Shown one piece after another: positions 1-7,779 of a stretch of DNA of 64,000 nucleotides (the first letter of the stretch is position 1; each line of letters starts with the position of its first letter). The stretch lies in contig JAIRKO010000054.1 in the NCBI GenBank assembly GCA_031260045.1, positions 62,001 to 126,000 on the forward strand, in the 5' to 3' direction. Source of the stretch: Dysgonamonadaceae bacterium (GTDB taxonomy: Bacteria > Bacteroidota > Bacteroidia > Bacteroidales > Azobacteroidaceae). Below the pieces are notes generated by a model. The model made no database searches and was not told where the DNA came from. It saw nothing but the letters and a program-made list of their open reading frames with translations. The position numbers and the translations under genes are program-made.

Positions 1-1
1 C

Positions 2-874
2 ACCTACATCGACGCGCTTCCGAACCTGATTAGCTCGCTGGACGGAAAAGTTCACACGACCTACAACCAGACGGCGACCTCGACTGGTCGCTTGAGTTCG
101 ACCAATCCCAATCTCCAGAACATTCCCATTCGCGACGAAGAGGGGAAGGAAATACGCAAAGCGTTTATTCCCGACGACGGCTGCCTGTTTCTCTCCGCCG
201 ATTATTCCCAAATCGAACTGCGGATTATGGCACACCTGAGCGAAGACCCAAACATGATTGAGGCTTTCCTGAGCGGACGTGATATTCATGCGGCTACAGC
301 GGCAAAAATTTTTAACCTGCCGATTGACAAGGTTTCGCGCGACATGCGCCGCAAAGCCAAAACGGCTAATTTCGGGATTATCTACGGCATCTCTGCTTTC
401 GGGTTAAGCGAGCAGTTGCACGTTCCCCGCGCAGAAGCGAAAGAGTTGATAGACGGGTATTTTGCCTCCTATCCCGGCGTGAAAGCGTATATGGACAAAA
501 GCATTGAAACCGCCCGCCAAACCGGTTATGTGGAAACCATTTTCCACCGGAAACGGCTTTTGCCGGATATTAATTCGAGAAACGCGGTGGTGCGAGGTTA
601 CGCCGAGCGGTATGCGATAAACGCTCCCATTCAAGGCTCTGCCGCAGACATTATCAAAATAGCGATGAACCGGATTCACCGGCGTTTCGGGGAAGAACGC
701 TTGCGCTCGCGGATGATTATGCAAGTCCATGACGAATTGAATTTCAACATCGTAGCCGATGAAACCGACGTTGCACGTAAAATTGTTGTGGACGAGATGC
801 AGAATGCCGCGCAACTAAAAGTGCCGCTGATTGCCGACTGCGGGATGGGTAAAAATTGGTTGGAGGCGCATTAA
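2..874 (+). CDS. polA: DNA polymerase I, C-terminal part (cut by window edge)
   Basis: The reading frame is open from base 2 and encodes the last 290 residues of family A DNA polymerase I, which fills gaps during repair and replaces Okazaki primers. Visible motifs are TSTGRLSSTNPNLQNIP, the palm motif A DYSQIELR, the fingers helix with RRKAKTANFGIIYG, and motif C QVHDEL near the end. The N-terminal nuclease and proofreading regions lie outside the window. The gene ends 45 bases before a strong terminator hairpin. No frame damage is seen. Identification is certain; only the 5' end is missing. Confidence 0.97.
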   Translation, partial: TYIDALPNLISSLDGKVHTTYNQTATSTGRLSSTNPNLQNIPIRDEEGKEIRKAFIPDDGCLFLSADYSQIELRIMAHLSEDPNMIEAFLSGRDIHAATAAKIFNLPIDKVSRDMRRKAKTANFGIIYGISAFGLSEQLHVPRAEAKELIDGYFASYPGVKAYMDKSIETARQTGYVETIFHRKRLLPDINSRNAVVRGYAERYAINAPIQGSAADIIKIAMNRIHRRFGEERLRSRMIMQVHDELNFNIVADETDVARKIVVDEMQNAAQLKVPLIADCGMGKNWLEAH

Positions 875-919
875 TTAAGGACAAACCCCCGCATTCACAC
901 CGTTACAATTTATTTATTT

Positions 920-950
920 GCCCGCTCTGAAAAAAGGCGGGCTTTTTCTT
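920..950 (+). terminator. Rho-independent terminator of polA
   Basis: GCCCGC at 920-925 pairs with GCGGGC at 937-942 across an A-rich loop and is followed by a T-rich run. It lies 45 bases after the polA stop. Its T run also contains the TTTG box of the next promoter. Confidence 0.8.
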
Positions 951-980
951 TGTCTATTTAAAATATTATCCGCACTTTTG
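949..980 (+). promoter_or_regulatory. Bacteroidetes-type promoter for the small ORF pair
   Basis: TTTG at 949-952 and cACTTTTG at 973-980 are separated by 20 bases, close to the TTTG / TAnnTTTG consensus of the Bacteroidetes primary sigma factor (first base C instead of T). The first ATG of the small ORF pair is 22 bases downstream. Confidence 0.55.
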
Positions 981-1001
981 CAACGTAAAATAGTTATATC
1001 A

Positions 1002-1256
1002 ATGTCTCAAATTACCGGAACATATAACAAAAAGATAAGCGACGACGCTCGCTCGCGACGTATTAAAATTTACGTTGATGAGTTGGAAAAGGAATATCCC
1101 GAACAATTGGAAGAAAATCTCAAATTGATGTACTTGGGGGCATTAGCAAAAAAAATTGACGATACTACCCTAAAAAACGACGTCAAAATGCAGGAAATTA
1201 TAGATGAAGTAAATTCCGTAAGAAAAGAAATGCATGAAAATCAAAGTCGTATTTGA
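1002..1256 (+). CDS. Small hypothetical protein (84 aa)
   Basis: The protein begins MSQITGTYNKKISDD and is rich in charged residues, with a likely helical middle (DELEKEYPEQLEENLKLMYLG). I chose the ATG at 1002 because it follows the promoter at 949-980; an earlier in-frame ATG at 918 lies inside the polA terminator. I do not recognise a family. The end overlaps the start of a second tiny ORF by 23 bases, which suggests translational coupling of two partner proteins. A toxin-antitoxin pair is possible but nothing in the sequence proves it. Confidence 0.6.
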   Translation: MSQITGTYNKKISDDARSRRIKIYVDELEKEYPEQLEENLKLMYLGALAKKIDDTTLKNDVKMQEIIDEVNSVRKEMHENQSRI

Positions 1257-1395
1257 CGTCAATTTCGACTTGGCATATCAAACCAACGCCCGATATTTGG
1301 TTTCCGGAGACCATCATGTATTGACAACCCCCGTAAAAAACACATTAAAGGTCGTGTCTTTAACCGGTTTTATACAATCAATCAACTTTGGATAA
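1234..1395 (+). CDS. Tiny hypothetical protein (53 aa), coupled to the preceding ORF
   Basis: An ATG at 1234 opens a 53-codon frame starting MKIKVVFDVNFDLAYQ and ending FIQSINFG. It overlaps the preceding ORF by 23 bases in another frame. The alternating hydrophobic pattern suggests beta strands. It stops 4 bases before the convergent FkbM gene. Family unknown; the reality of the gene rests on the tight overlap, the shared promoter and the protein-like composition. Confidence 0.5.
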   Translation: MKIKVVFDVNFDLAYQTNARYLVSGDHHVLTTPVKNTLKVVSLTGFIQSINFG

Positions 1396-1398
1396 TCT

Positions 1399-2413
1399 TC
1401 ATCGCCTTTCAGCATTATTCGCTGCCACGTCGGGCAGCACCATCGCAAACAACTTGTGCCTGAGGTGTACAACCATATAATTGGGATTGATTTCTTTTAT
1501 TATTTTTTCCAGCGTTTCGGGGTCGTCTATCAGGTGATAGGTGCATATTGCCAGTTTCGGAGCAAAGGTTTTCAGCACATTTGCCGCTCCCCGCAGCATG
1601 TCGCGCTCGGCGCCTTCAATGTCGGCTTTAATGAAATCCACTCGCGTCAAGCGGTTCTCCGCCACAAATTTGTCGAGGGTGGTAATGGTAATCTTTTCCC
1701 GCTTGCCGGCGCCGATATTGACAACGGAGTTTCCCCCGCTGTTAGTCTCACAGATTGAAATATCTACTTCACACTCGGCGAGACCCAAACCTTTTTGAAC
1801 AGGGTGGATTACCCCCCCCCCCATTAACGTTATTTAACGTTTTTGTCTTGCATAGCAATTGATAGGTTTCGTCAACCGGCTCAAAAGCATAAGCCGTAGC
1901 GCCCTTAGAGGCGGCATAGGCGCTGAAATCGCCGAGCCATGCGCCGGCGTCTATCACCACGTCGCCGTTTTTAACCGTTACGTCAAATGCGCCGTCGGTG
2001 TAGCCGTAGGGACCTTCGTGCATGAAGCGGTCGAAATACTCAACCGTGTATTTATCGTATTTGTCGTTCATAAAACAAGGAAACATGAGGGTATCGTCAA
2101 ATACGGAACTTAGGCAGCGCATCTTTTCTTTGTTGCCTGAAACGTCAGGCAGTTTGCATACGCCGAAATCGAAATAAGACTCCCCGCCGCTTTGCTTCAG
2201 CCACTTTTGCCGGAACGCTTCCGTTTCTTTTTCAAACTCTGCCTCTTTTTCTTTCTCTCTGCGCTTCAAAACTTCCGTTTCATAAAGTTTGAAAAAGAAC
2301 GCCGGCGCAATATGCAGTTCACGCGCAACGCCTTTGATGAAATAGGCGACTGCTTCCGAATGCGTCCAGCCTCTGTGGCGCATTCCCATCTTTGTGTTTC
2401 GATACAGTTTCAT
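1399..2413 (-). CDS. FkbM-family methyltransferase, phase-variable and out of frame in this assembly
   Basis: Two adjacent frames together make one FkbM-type SAM-dependent methyltransferase of about 338 residues. The upstream part ends in the SAM-binding motif (VIDAGAWLGDFSAYAA, then YAFEPVDETYQLL). The downstream part carries NSGGNSVVNIGAG and the FkbM signature RVDFIKADIEGAERDML. The break lies in a run of 11 Gs (coding strand, 1812-1822). With 11 Gs the upstream frame stops after LNNVNGGGGNPPCSKRF; with 10 or 13 Gs it would continue as LNNVNGGG then VIHPVQKG. FkbM enzymes usually methylate sugar hydroxyls, here probably on a surface glycan given the neighbours. The start at 2413 (MKLYRNTKMGMRHRG) is chosen over 2455. 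A sequencing error in the tract cannot be excluded. Confidence 0.8.
1812..1822. repeat. Homopolymer G11 tract inside the FkbM gene
   Basis: Eleven consecutive Cs on the plus strand (Gs on the coding strand) lie in the middle of the FkbM coding sequence, exactly where the frame breaks. Tracts of this length slip during replication. It is preceded on the coding strand by TTAAATAACGTTAAT, which resembles the context of the second G tract at 8481-8494. Confidence 0.9.
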
Positions 2414-2470
2414 AAATACATAATTTGTTTTTATATTTTGGGCGTAAATATACAACGATTATTTTAAATA

Positions 2471-2520
2471 CTCAGAAACTTTTTGAATTTTGAAAATATA
2501 AATTCAAAACAGTTTCTGAG
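2471..2520 (-). terminator. Hairpin between the zinc-ribbon methyltransferase and the FkbM gene
   Basis: CTCAGAAACT at 2471-2480 is perfectly complementary to AGTTTCTGAG at 2511-2520, with a second inner pairing TGAATTT / AAATTCA. Read leftwards it is followed by an A/T-rich stretch. It lies 15 bases after the stop of the gene ending at 2535, so a terminator is the simplest role. Confidence 0.6.
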
Positions 2521-2534
2521 TTATGAACATTTAC

Positions 2535-3305
2535 TTATTTGGTACAACGGAAAATAAGTTCGCGCCTGCCGTCGCCCAAAGCGTATTTTTTCTTCATCAC
2601 CTCCCCCAGTCGGGCGGGATAATCAATTACTTCCACATTAAACCTGCCTTGTTTCAAGCGTTGGTCAAAATCCCTGCCGTGCAGGCGCAAAAGGTCGGGT
2701 TCGGAGTAATAGTGCAAGCGTTTTTCCGGCGTATCGGCGGCGGTCTCAAAAGTTTGCAGGTTGTTGGGGTCAATAATCGTGGAAATTAGGGCTACTCCAT
2801 TCGTTTTCAATACTCTGTATAGTTCGTCGACGGCTTTTTTCTCGTCCGGCACATGCCCCAACACATGAAAACAAATAATATAGTCGAAAGATTTGTCGGG
2901 AAACGGAATATTCATAATGTCAACCTGATAATCAGCTAAATCGGGATTAATATCGGCGGTGATGTAATCCAAATTTTCGGCTTTTTTCAAAACCGGCAGC
3001 AAACACCATTCGGGAGCGAAATGCAATAAACGCAACTTTTGGGTGAGCAAAGGCGTCTCATTTTCAATGTAAAACAAAAGATTCCGAATGCGTTCCAAAG
3101 ACGCGCAATAGGGACATTCCGCATTTTCCCTTTTTATCAACAAAGCGCCTTTGGATTTGAACTTGCGGAAAGATTTACCGCAACAATTGCAGGAATACGT
3201 ATTTCCACAATAAAATACGGACGATATTTTGTTGAATAACAGTCGATTTTTAATTCTTCTTTTCTCTGAAAACAAACGTTTGTATATTTTCTTTAATCCC
3301 ATCAC
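2535..3305 (-). CDS. Class I SAM methyltransferase with N-terminal zinc ribbon
   Basis: This 256-residue protein has an N-terminal zinc ribbon (CNCCGKSF ... CPYCASLER, residues about 39-70). A methyltransferase type 11 domain follows: LRLLHFAPE, DYITADINPDLADYQVDIMNIPFPDKSFDYIICFHVLGHV (split here only by description) and the usual LKTNGVALIS strand. Its start overlaps the stop of the upstream FemAB-like gene by 4 bases, so the two are co-translated. In Bacteroidetes such proteins sit in glycan loci and are thought to modify sugars. The exact substrate is not readable. Confidence 0.75.
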   Translation of the reverse strand: MMGLKKIYKRLFSEKRRIKNRLLFNKISSVFYCGNTYSCNCCGKSFRKFKSKGALLIKRENAECPYCASLERIRNLLFYIENETPLLTQKLRLLHFAPEWCLLPVLKKAENLDYITADINPDLADYQVDIMNIPFPDKSFDYIICFHVLGHVPDEKKAVDELYRVLKTNGVALISTIIDPNNLQTFETAADTPEKRLHYYSEPDLLRLHGRDFDQRLKQGRFNVEVIDYPARLGEVMKKKYALGDGRRELIFRCTK

Positions 3306-4261
3306 ATTCCTTTAATAATCGTTAAAAACTTCATCCGGATTTTTACCGGCAAACTTAATTTTCCTCTTTCCACCACGAAATAAGGTTTTTGCAGCGCGCC
3401 GAACGACCTGAAAAAATGAGCGATTCCCTTTATCATAGAGCCTGCAAAATTGAACGAGCGAGCCGGCGCGGACAAATCGTTAATCGCCGTCCACATCGCC
3501 AACGCCAACCCGCCCGACTTTTGCCGTTCCGCGTCATATCCTCCTGCAATGTAGCAGGCGCCGGTTTCCTGCCAGACAACAAACACCCCTGCGTACAAAC
3601 GGTTTTCGGCGTCGTAAGCGCCCCAAATATCGCCCTGCCCCCGACTTCGGGAAAGATTGATTAACCGCATCAATATTGCCGGTTGATAGGGTTTCATACC
3701 TTGCCTTTGATAAACTTGGGCGTTGAGTTTCAGGAATATATCCGTCGGGACGTTTCGCCGGACAGTCAACCGGTATTTGTTTGTTGCTTTTTGGATATTT
3801 CGGATGATATTTTCGCTCAATTCGTTGCGGATTTCATCCGGTTTCGCAATGTCGGGCAAAACATAAGTGTAGCGCGTTGTTTGACGAAATCCCGCCCAAT
3901 AAAACGGTAGCCAGTCCGTAAACGAGTGATGAAAATGCTGTAGGAAATAACCGTGCGACGGCAAACGCGCGATAAAACCCTCACAAATAGTCTGTTTCCT
4001 GAATAAGTCGCGAGAATAACGCTTGTCCTCAAAAGTAGGGTTAAACCATATGCCCATCGTTTGCGCATAAGGCGGCATGGAAATCACGCCTCTGCAAGGA
4101 ACGTAATACGGCATCGCAGCCTCAATTTCCCCGTTTTTTATGCAAAGAAGCACATCCCAGTTCGATGCTCCGCACACGCAATCCAACCACCAATCGCGCG
4201 AATAAATGGGGATGGAAAATTCGTTGTTGCAAAGGAGTTTGTATTTTTCTTTTTCGGTCAT
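3302..4261 (-). CDS. FemAB/GNAT-like acyltransferase
   Basis: The 319-residue protein resembles GNAT-fold FemAB-like proteins (Acetyltransf_6 type). The N-terminal half has YSRDWWLDCVCG, WDVLLCIKNGEIEAAMPYY and MPPYAQTMGIW. The C-terminal half has the second GNAT-like unit with GAYDAENRLYAGVFVVWQ, CYIAGGYDAERQ and FNFAGSMIKGIAHFFRSFG. These enzymes transfer acyl or aminoacyl groups onto cell-wall precursors or surface polysaccharides. It is the first gene of a two-gene unit with the zinc-ribbon methyltransferase. No clear TAnnTTTG promoter is visible directly upstream. Substrate unknown. Confidence 0.7.
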   Translation of the reverse strand: MTEKEKYKLLCNNEFSIPIYSRDWWLDCVCGASNWDVLLCIKNGEIEAAMPYYVPCRGVISMPPYAQTMGIWFNPTFEDKRYSRDLFRKQTICEGFIARLPSHGYFLQHFHHSFTDWLPFYWAGFRQTTRYTYVLPDIAKPDEIRNELSENIIRNIQKATNKYRLTVRRNVPTDIFLKLNAQVYQRQGMKPYQPAILMRLINLSRSRGQGDIWGAYDAENRLYAGVFVVWQETGACYIAGGYDAERQKSGGLALAMWTAINDLSAPARSFNFAGSMIKGIAHFFRSFGALQKPYFVVERGKLSLPVKIRMKFLTIIKGM

Positions 4262-4308
4262 TTTTTAATTTTTTATGCTGTTACACTTCTTGCGGATTTG
4301 CAAAACCC

Positions 4309-4455
4309 CGTCATCCCGCGCGGGGTGATCCCCTGAAAAACGAACCACGACTTGCAGGGGATTGCGGATTTTCGCTTCGCTACACCCGCAACGACGGCAG
4401 TGAGGTCAAACACCGCACACATTACCAGCGAAGGAGAATCCTGAAGCAATCCAGA
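4309..4455. repeat. Interspersed palindromic repeat, copy A
   Basis: GTCATCCCGCGCGGGGTGATCC, shortened here as a GTCATCCCGCG palindrome, is followed by an unpaired TTGCAGGGGATTGCGGATT module, a CCCGCAACGACGG end and a fragment CTGAAGCAATCCAG at 4441-4454. The same modules recur across the window. The copy fills most of the 214-base gap between the FemAB-like gene and the DUF5672 gene. Confidence 0.75.
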
Positions 4456-4475
4456 AAAAAATAAAAAATATAATT

Positions 4476-5269
4476 TTATTTTTCACACATACTTATAATT
4501 TTATCTTTCCAAAAGCCGTTTCTTGCCGGTTTACTCCATCCGTGGCAACCAAACGGAATTTTCTTATCATTCATTTGAAAACAAAGTTTAGGATATTCAT
4601 CTATCGAAAAAGTAAGCGCTTCACTTATCGCAGGATAAGTAAATTCCGGATTTTGCGTACCCCAAAAAACATCTTCATTAAATTCAGAATATATTTCGCT
4701 TTGCTTCAAATAATAATCAATTTTCGCTTTCTTGTTTTCGGTTACTCTGTAATGCGAAGACACCTTCCTCAGCGAAAAGCCGCCATTGCCGATTTTATCC
4801 CCAACAATTAATTTTCGAAAGGGACGTCCCTGAATACGGTATCCGATGGCTTTGATTTTCAGAAAAAAGCGCATGTGGAAAGCATAATATTTGGGTTTCA
4901 ACAGCCATGGCGCTCCCAGATAATCATAATCTTTATCGCACCACTGCCTTAATTCGTCCCTGAAAACAAATGCATCCAATTGATATATAAGAATGTATCG
5001 GCAATCGGCGAAACGTCTGTAAAATTCCGGCGACATCATCAGCCGATTATAACCAGCAATATTTTCAAAATAACCGTCGGCAAAATTTTCTTCCGTTATT
5101 TGCGGATAATCTTGTTTAAGACCGGTAATATCCAGCGATTGCGTTTTACAAAAACAAGAGGGTAGGATGAAAGAACCTTGCAACACTGATTTAAAGACGT
5201 TTGTTCGTATAAATCAATATCGTTTTTATAGACGGGAATTACTATTTTCACTAATGTTTTACAGTTCAT
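4476..5269 (-). pseudogene. DUF5672 family protein, frameshifted
   Basis: The large downstream frame has DUF5672 features: YILIYQLDAFVFRDEL, DYLGAPWL, GNGGFSLRK, NEDVFWGTQ and FGCHGWSK. Its N-terminus is in another frame: an ATG at 5269 starts MNCKTLVKIVIPVYKNDIDLY and runs to YPLVFVK. There the frame must shift to reach TQSLDITGLKQ. The break is at an A4 run (coding strand, 5144-5147); one extra A would restore a 265-residue protein. DUF5672 proteins occur with glycosyltransferases and may be glycosyltransferase-like. The gene starts 11 bases after aroA. It could be a true loss, slippage at the A run, or a one-base assembly error. Confidence 0.75.
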
Positions 5270-5280
5270 CATTTATTACA

Positions 5281-6525
5281 TCAATTCCGAAACACGCAAC
5301 CCGCCTTTTCCAAATCACCCCAAAATCCGGGATAGGATTTGGAAACAACTTCCGGCTCACGGATGCGGATTTCCCCCGTTTTCAGGCACACGGGCGCAAA
5401 AGCCATCGCCATCCGGTGGTCTTCGTAAGTGAAAATGAGGGGGTCGGGTTCAGGGTTGCAACGTTCCCCGTCCCATTCCATCAAATCATCAGCAGGGTTT
5501 TTAACGAGATAGCCAAGTTTTTTCAATTCGGTTTGCAGAGCCGCTATGCGGTCAGTTTCCTTGATTTTCAGACTTTGCAATCCGTTGAACCGGAAAGGGA
5601 TTTCCAGCAGGCAGCAGGTAACGGCTAAAGTTTGCGCCAAATCGGGTTCATTCACAAAATTATATTCAAAACAATCAGGGCGGATTTTATCTGCCGGAAG
5701 CCGCGCCAGGCGGAGATTGCCGGAGGGTAGAAAGTCGGTTTTTATCCCCAACGGTTCAAAAATATCCGCAACTTTTGCGTCGCCTTGCAGGCTGTTTTTG
5801 GTTAAACCCAACAGTTCCACTTCCGGGTTTTCCCGCGCCAGAGCCGCCGTTTCATACCAATAGGAAGCCGCCGACCAGTCGCTTTCCACCTTGAAAGGCT
5901 GTGCGGTATAGGTTTGCGGAGCAATGCGGATGATGTTTCCTTCCCAAACCGTTTTTATTCCGAACCGCTCCATCAGGCGAAGCGTCATATTGATGTAAGG
6001 GCGGGAAATGATGTTGCCTTTCAGGTTGACAGTCAGCCCTTTTTCCATCGTCGGGGCAACCATCATCAAAGCCGAGAGGTATTGCGAACTTACGCTCCCG
6101 TCCAACATGATTTCGCCGCCGCGCAACTTCCTACCTACGATTTGCAGCGGGGGAAAGCCTTCTTTTTCCGAATAACGGATTTCCGCGCCGATTTGTTGCA
6201 ACGCATCCACCAAAATCTTGATGGGACGGTTTTTCATCCGTTCCGAACCGGTGATTATTCTGTTTCCTTCGCATTGTGAAAAATAAGCGGTAAGGAAACG
6301 CATGGCGGTTCCCGCCGCGCCTATATCTATAACCGTATTTTTCGATTCAAACGCTTTCAGCATCACTTGGGTATCATCGCAATCGGAAAGGTTTTCGACA
6401 GGGAACACGCTGTTGCTTAAAGCGTTTAGAATCAACGCCCTGTTGCTGATACTTTTTGAGGCGGGCAGGCAGATTGAAGCGGTTATTTCGCCGGAAAACC
6501 GGATTGTATAAACATTATCTTGCAT
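5281..6525 (-). CDS. aroA: 3-phosphoshikimate 1-carboxyvinyltransferase (EPSP synthase)
   Basis: This 414-residue enzyme joins shikimate-3-phosphate and phosphoenolpyruvate in the chorismate pathway. Visible motifs are PASKSISNRALIL (residues 22-34), GAAGTAMRFLTAYF, GSVSSQYLSALMM, the ESDWSAASYW segment and YEDHRMAMAF near residue 367. The length fits the shorter Bacteroidetes EPSP synthases. A promoter-like TATCTTTG lies 25 bases upstream. The DUF5672 gene follows after 11 bases, so they probably share a transcript although their functions are unrelated. Confidence 0.96.
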   Translation of the reverse strand: MQDNVYTIRFSGEITASICLPASKSISNRALILNALSNSVFPVENLSDCDDTQVMLKAFESKNTVIDIGAAGTAMRFLTAYFSQCEGNRIITGSERMKNRPIKILVDALQQIGAEIRYSEKEGFPPLQIVGRKLRGGEIMLDGSVSSQYLSALMMVAPTMEKGLTVNLKGNIISRPYINMTLRLMERFGIKTVWEGNIIRIAPQTYTAQPFKVESDWSAASYWYETAALARENPEVELLGLTKNSLQGDAKVADIFEPLGIKTDFLPSGNLRLARLPADKIRPDCFEYNFVNEPDLAQTLAVTCCLLEIPFRFNGLQSLKIKETDRIAALQTELKKLGYLVKNPADDLMEWDGERCNPEPDPLIFTYEDHRMAMAFAPVCLKTGEIRIREPEVVSKSYPGFWGDLEKAGCVFRN

Positions 6526-6549
6526 TGGCTTTCTCTGTTAAATTCAAGA

Positions 6550-6557
6550 CAAAGATA
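6550..6557 (-). promoter_or_regulatory. TATCTTTG promoter element of aroA
   Basis: On the minus strand TATCTTTG matches TAnnTTTG and lies 25 bases before the aroA ATG. No convincing upstream TTTG box is visible. Confidence 0.55.
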
Positions 6558-6612
6558 AGGACTGTTTATTACATAACCCGAATTTCATTTGAACTTTTTT
6601 TACGGTAAAAAC

Positions 6613-6639
6613 AACAACGGCGGGAAAACCCGCCATTGT
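6613..6639. terminator. Bidirectional-looking hairpin in the 6526-6937 gap
   Basis: ACAA-c-GGCGGG at 6613-6624 pairs with CCCGCC-a-TTGT at 6629-6639 over an AAAA loop, flanked on both sides by T-rich or A-rich runs. The 412-base gap also holds a possible smaller stem (GCGTG ... CACGC near 6653-6685) and an unexplained stretch 6685-6760. No gene was recognised in it. Confidence 0.7.
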
Positions 6640-6937
6640 CCGTTTTTAATAAGCGTGAAAAATCTCTCACCCACGCTCACACCTCACGACCCGTTAATGC
6701 TACGGTATCAATGAGTGTTACTACAGGTTTTAGTTAAATAGGTTAATCTGTAAAAACAATACAAAGAAAATGATTATTTTTCAATGATTGTGTTGATGGA
6801 ATGTTATTTTTATGTTAAAGTTTTAAGTTTTTGCTTAATTTAGGACGCATAAGGTTAGAAATTTCGCTCTGCCGACAAACGGCGGAATCCCGCTTCATAA
6901 GCAACAGGAAACCACCATCAGGCAATTTAAAAACATC

Positions 6938-7366
6938 TCATTTCCAAATCCAAAGGCTTCCTATCTTCACCACTCCTTTTATTCTTAAAAACCGAAGCGT
7001 AAAATTTATCATCCGCAACAATTTATATTTAATTCGGTAGAGTTTCTCGTGTAATCGAATCGGATTGTTCTGATTATCTTTGACGGTAAAAGTAAGTTTT
7101 TTATGGTCTAATGTAACCGAATTACTTTCCAAAAAATTTTCTAAAATCGAAATATCGCCGACAAAATTCGAGGCGGTCTTGTATGAATAATTGCCTGTTG
7201 GCAAGGCAATTGTAACAATGCCGCTTGAATTGGTACTTTGGCTACCAATCATCGTCCCGTTCTGAAAGACAGAAACATTTATCGAAGAAAGATTGGTAGA
7301 ACCATACTTCAATGTGAAGGTTGCAGAGAATACAGCAAAATTAATATTATCTTTTTCATATCTCAA
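6938..7366 (-). CDS. Hypothetical protein, probably a fragment of a repeat-containing surface protein
   Basis: The 142-residue product has one carboxypeptidase-regulatory-like beta-sandwich unit (TLKYGSTNLSSINVSVFQNG, IALPTGNYSYKT). A second unit begins at KLTFTVKDNQNNPI but is cut short and followed by a basic tail (KLYRIKYKLLRMINFTLRFL) unlike a normal domain. There is no signal peptide at the predicted start. It begins 11 bases after the stop of the preceding hypothetical gene. It may be a decayed or frameshifted end of a larger secreted protein. Confidence that it is expressed as written is low. Confidence 0.4.
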   Translation of the reverse strand: MRYEKDNINFAVFSATFTLKYGSTNLSSINVSVFQNGTMIGSQSTNSSGIVTIALPTGNYSYKTASNFVGDISILENFLESNSVTLDHKKLTFTVKDNQNNPIRLHEKLYRIKYKLLRMINFTLRFLRIKGVVKIGSLWIWK

Positions 7367-7377
7367 ACAGTTTTTAA

Positions 7378-7719
7378 TTATAAATCATTTTCTTCTTCAC
7401 CTGTCCAACGATATTGCCTGACAAAATCTTTTTTTGTTGTTTCAAATCTGCGTTTATCATTGTTAATGACTCGTTTCAGCAGCCAACCAGCATCTTTTCC
7501 GGCTTGTTCTACATCTTCCGATTTTTCATACAACGCCAACATTGGCGTACCTTGCCAATAGAAGTTATCACCGCCCAATAAATCCCGTGCGGCAAACCAC
7601 TCGTCTTTTCTGTTTTTGCACCAGCAATAAACAGCACCTCGCAAAAAATCCATAATTCTTTGCTTTTGCTCTTCGGTAATACCGTAGACCTCTCTAATTT
7701 CTGATTCTTGTACTAACAT
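7378..7719 (-). CDS. Hypothetical protein (113 aa)
   Basis: The protein starts MLVQESEIREVYGITEEQ and is soluble-looking, with tryptophan-rich segments (AVYCWCKNRKDEWFAARDLLGG, shown only in part: DEWFAARDLLGGDNFYW) and a basic C-terminus. I do not recognise a named family. It is followed closely by the fragment gene at 6938 and lies 60 bases downstream of the phase-variable methyltransferase, all leftward. Confidence 0.5.
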   Translation of the reverse strand: MLVQESEIREVYGITEEQKQRIMDFLRGAVYCWCKNRKDEWFAARDLLGGDNFYWQGTPMLALYEKSEDVEQAGKDAGWLLKRVINNDKRRFETTKKDFVRQYRWTGEEENDL

Positions 7720-7779
7720 GATTTTTACTGTTTAAAAAATTAATATGATAATGATATCGTAGAGTAACTAATTTGATAA

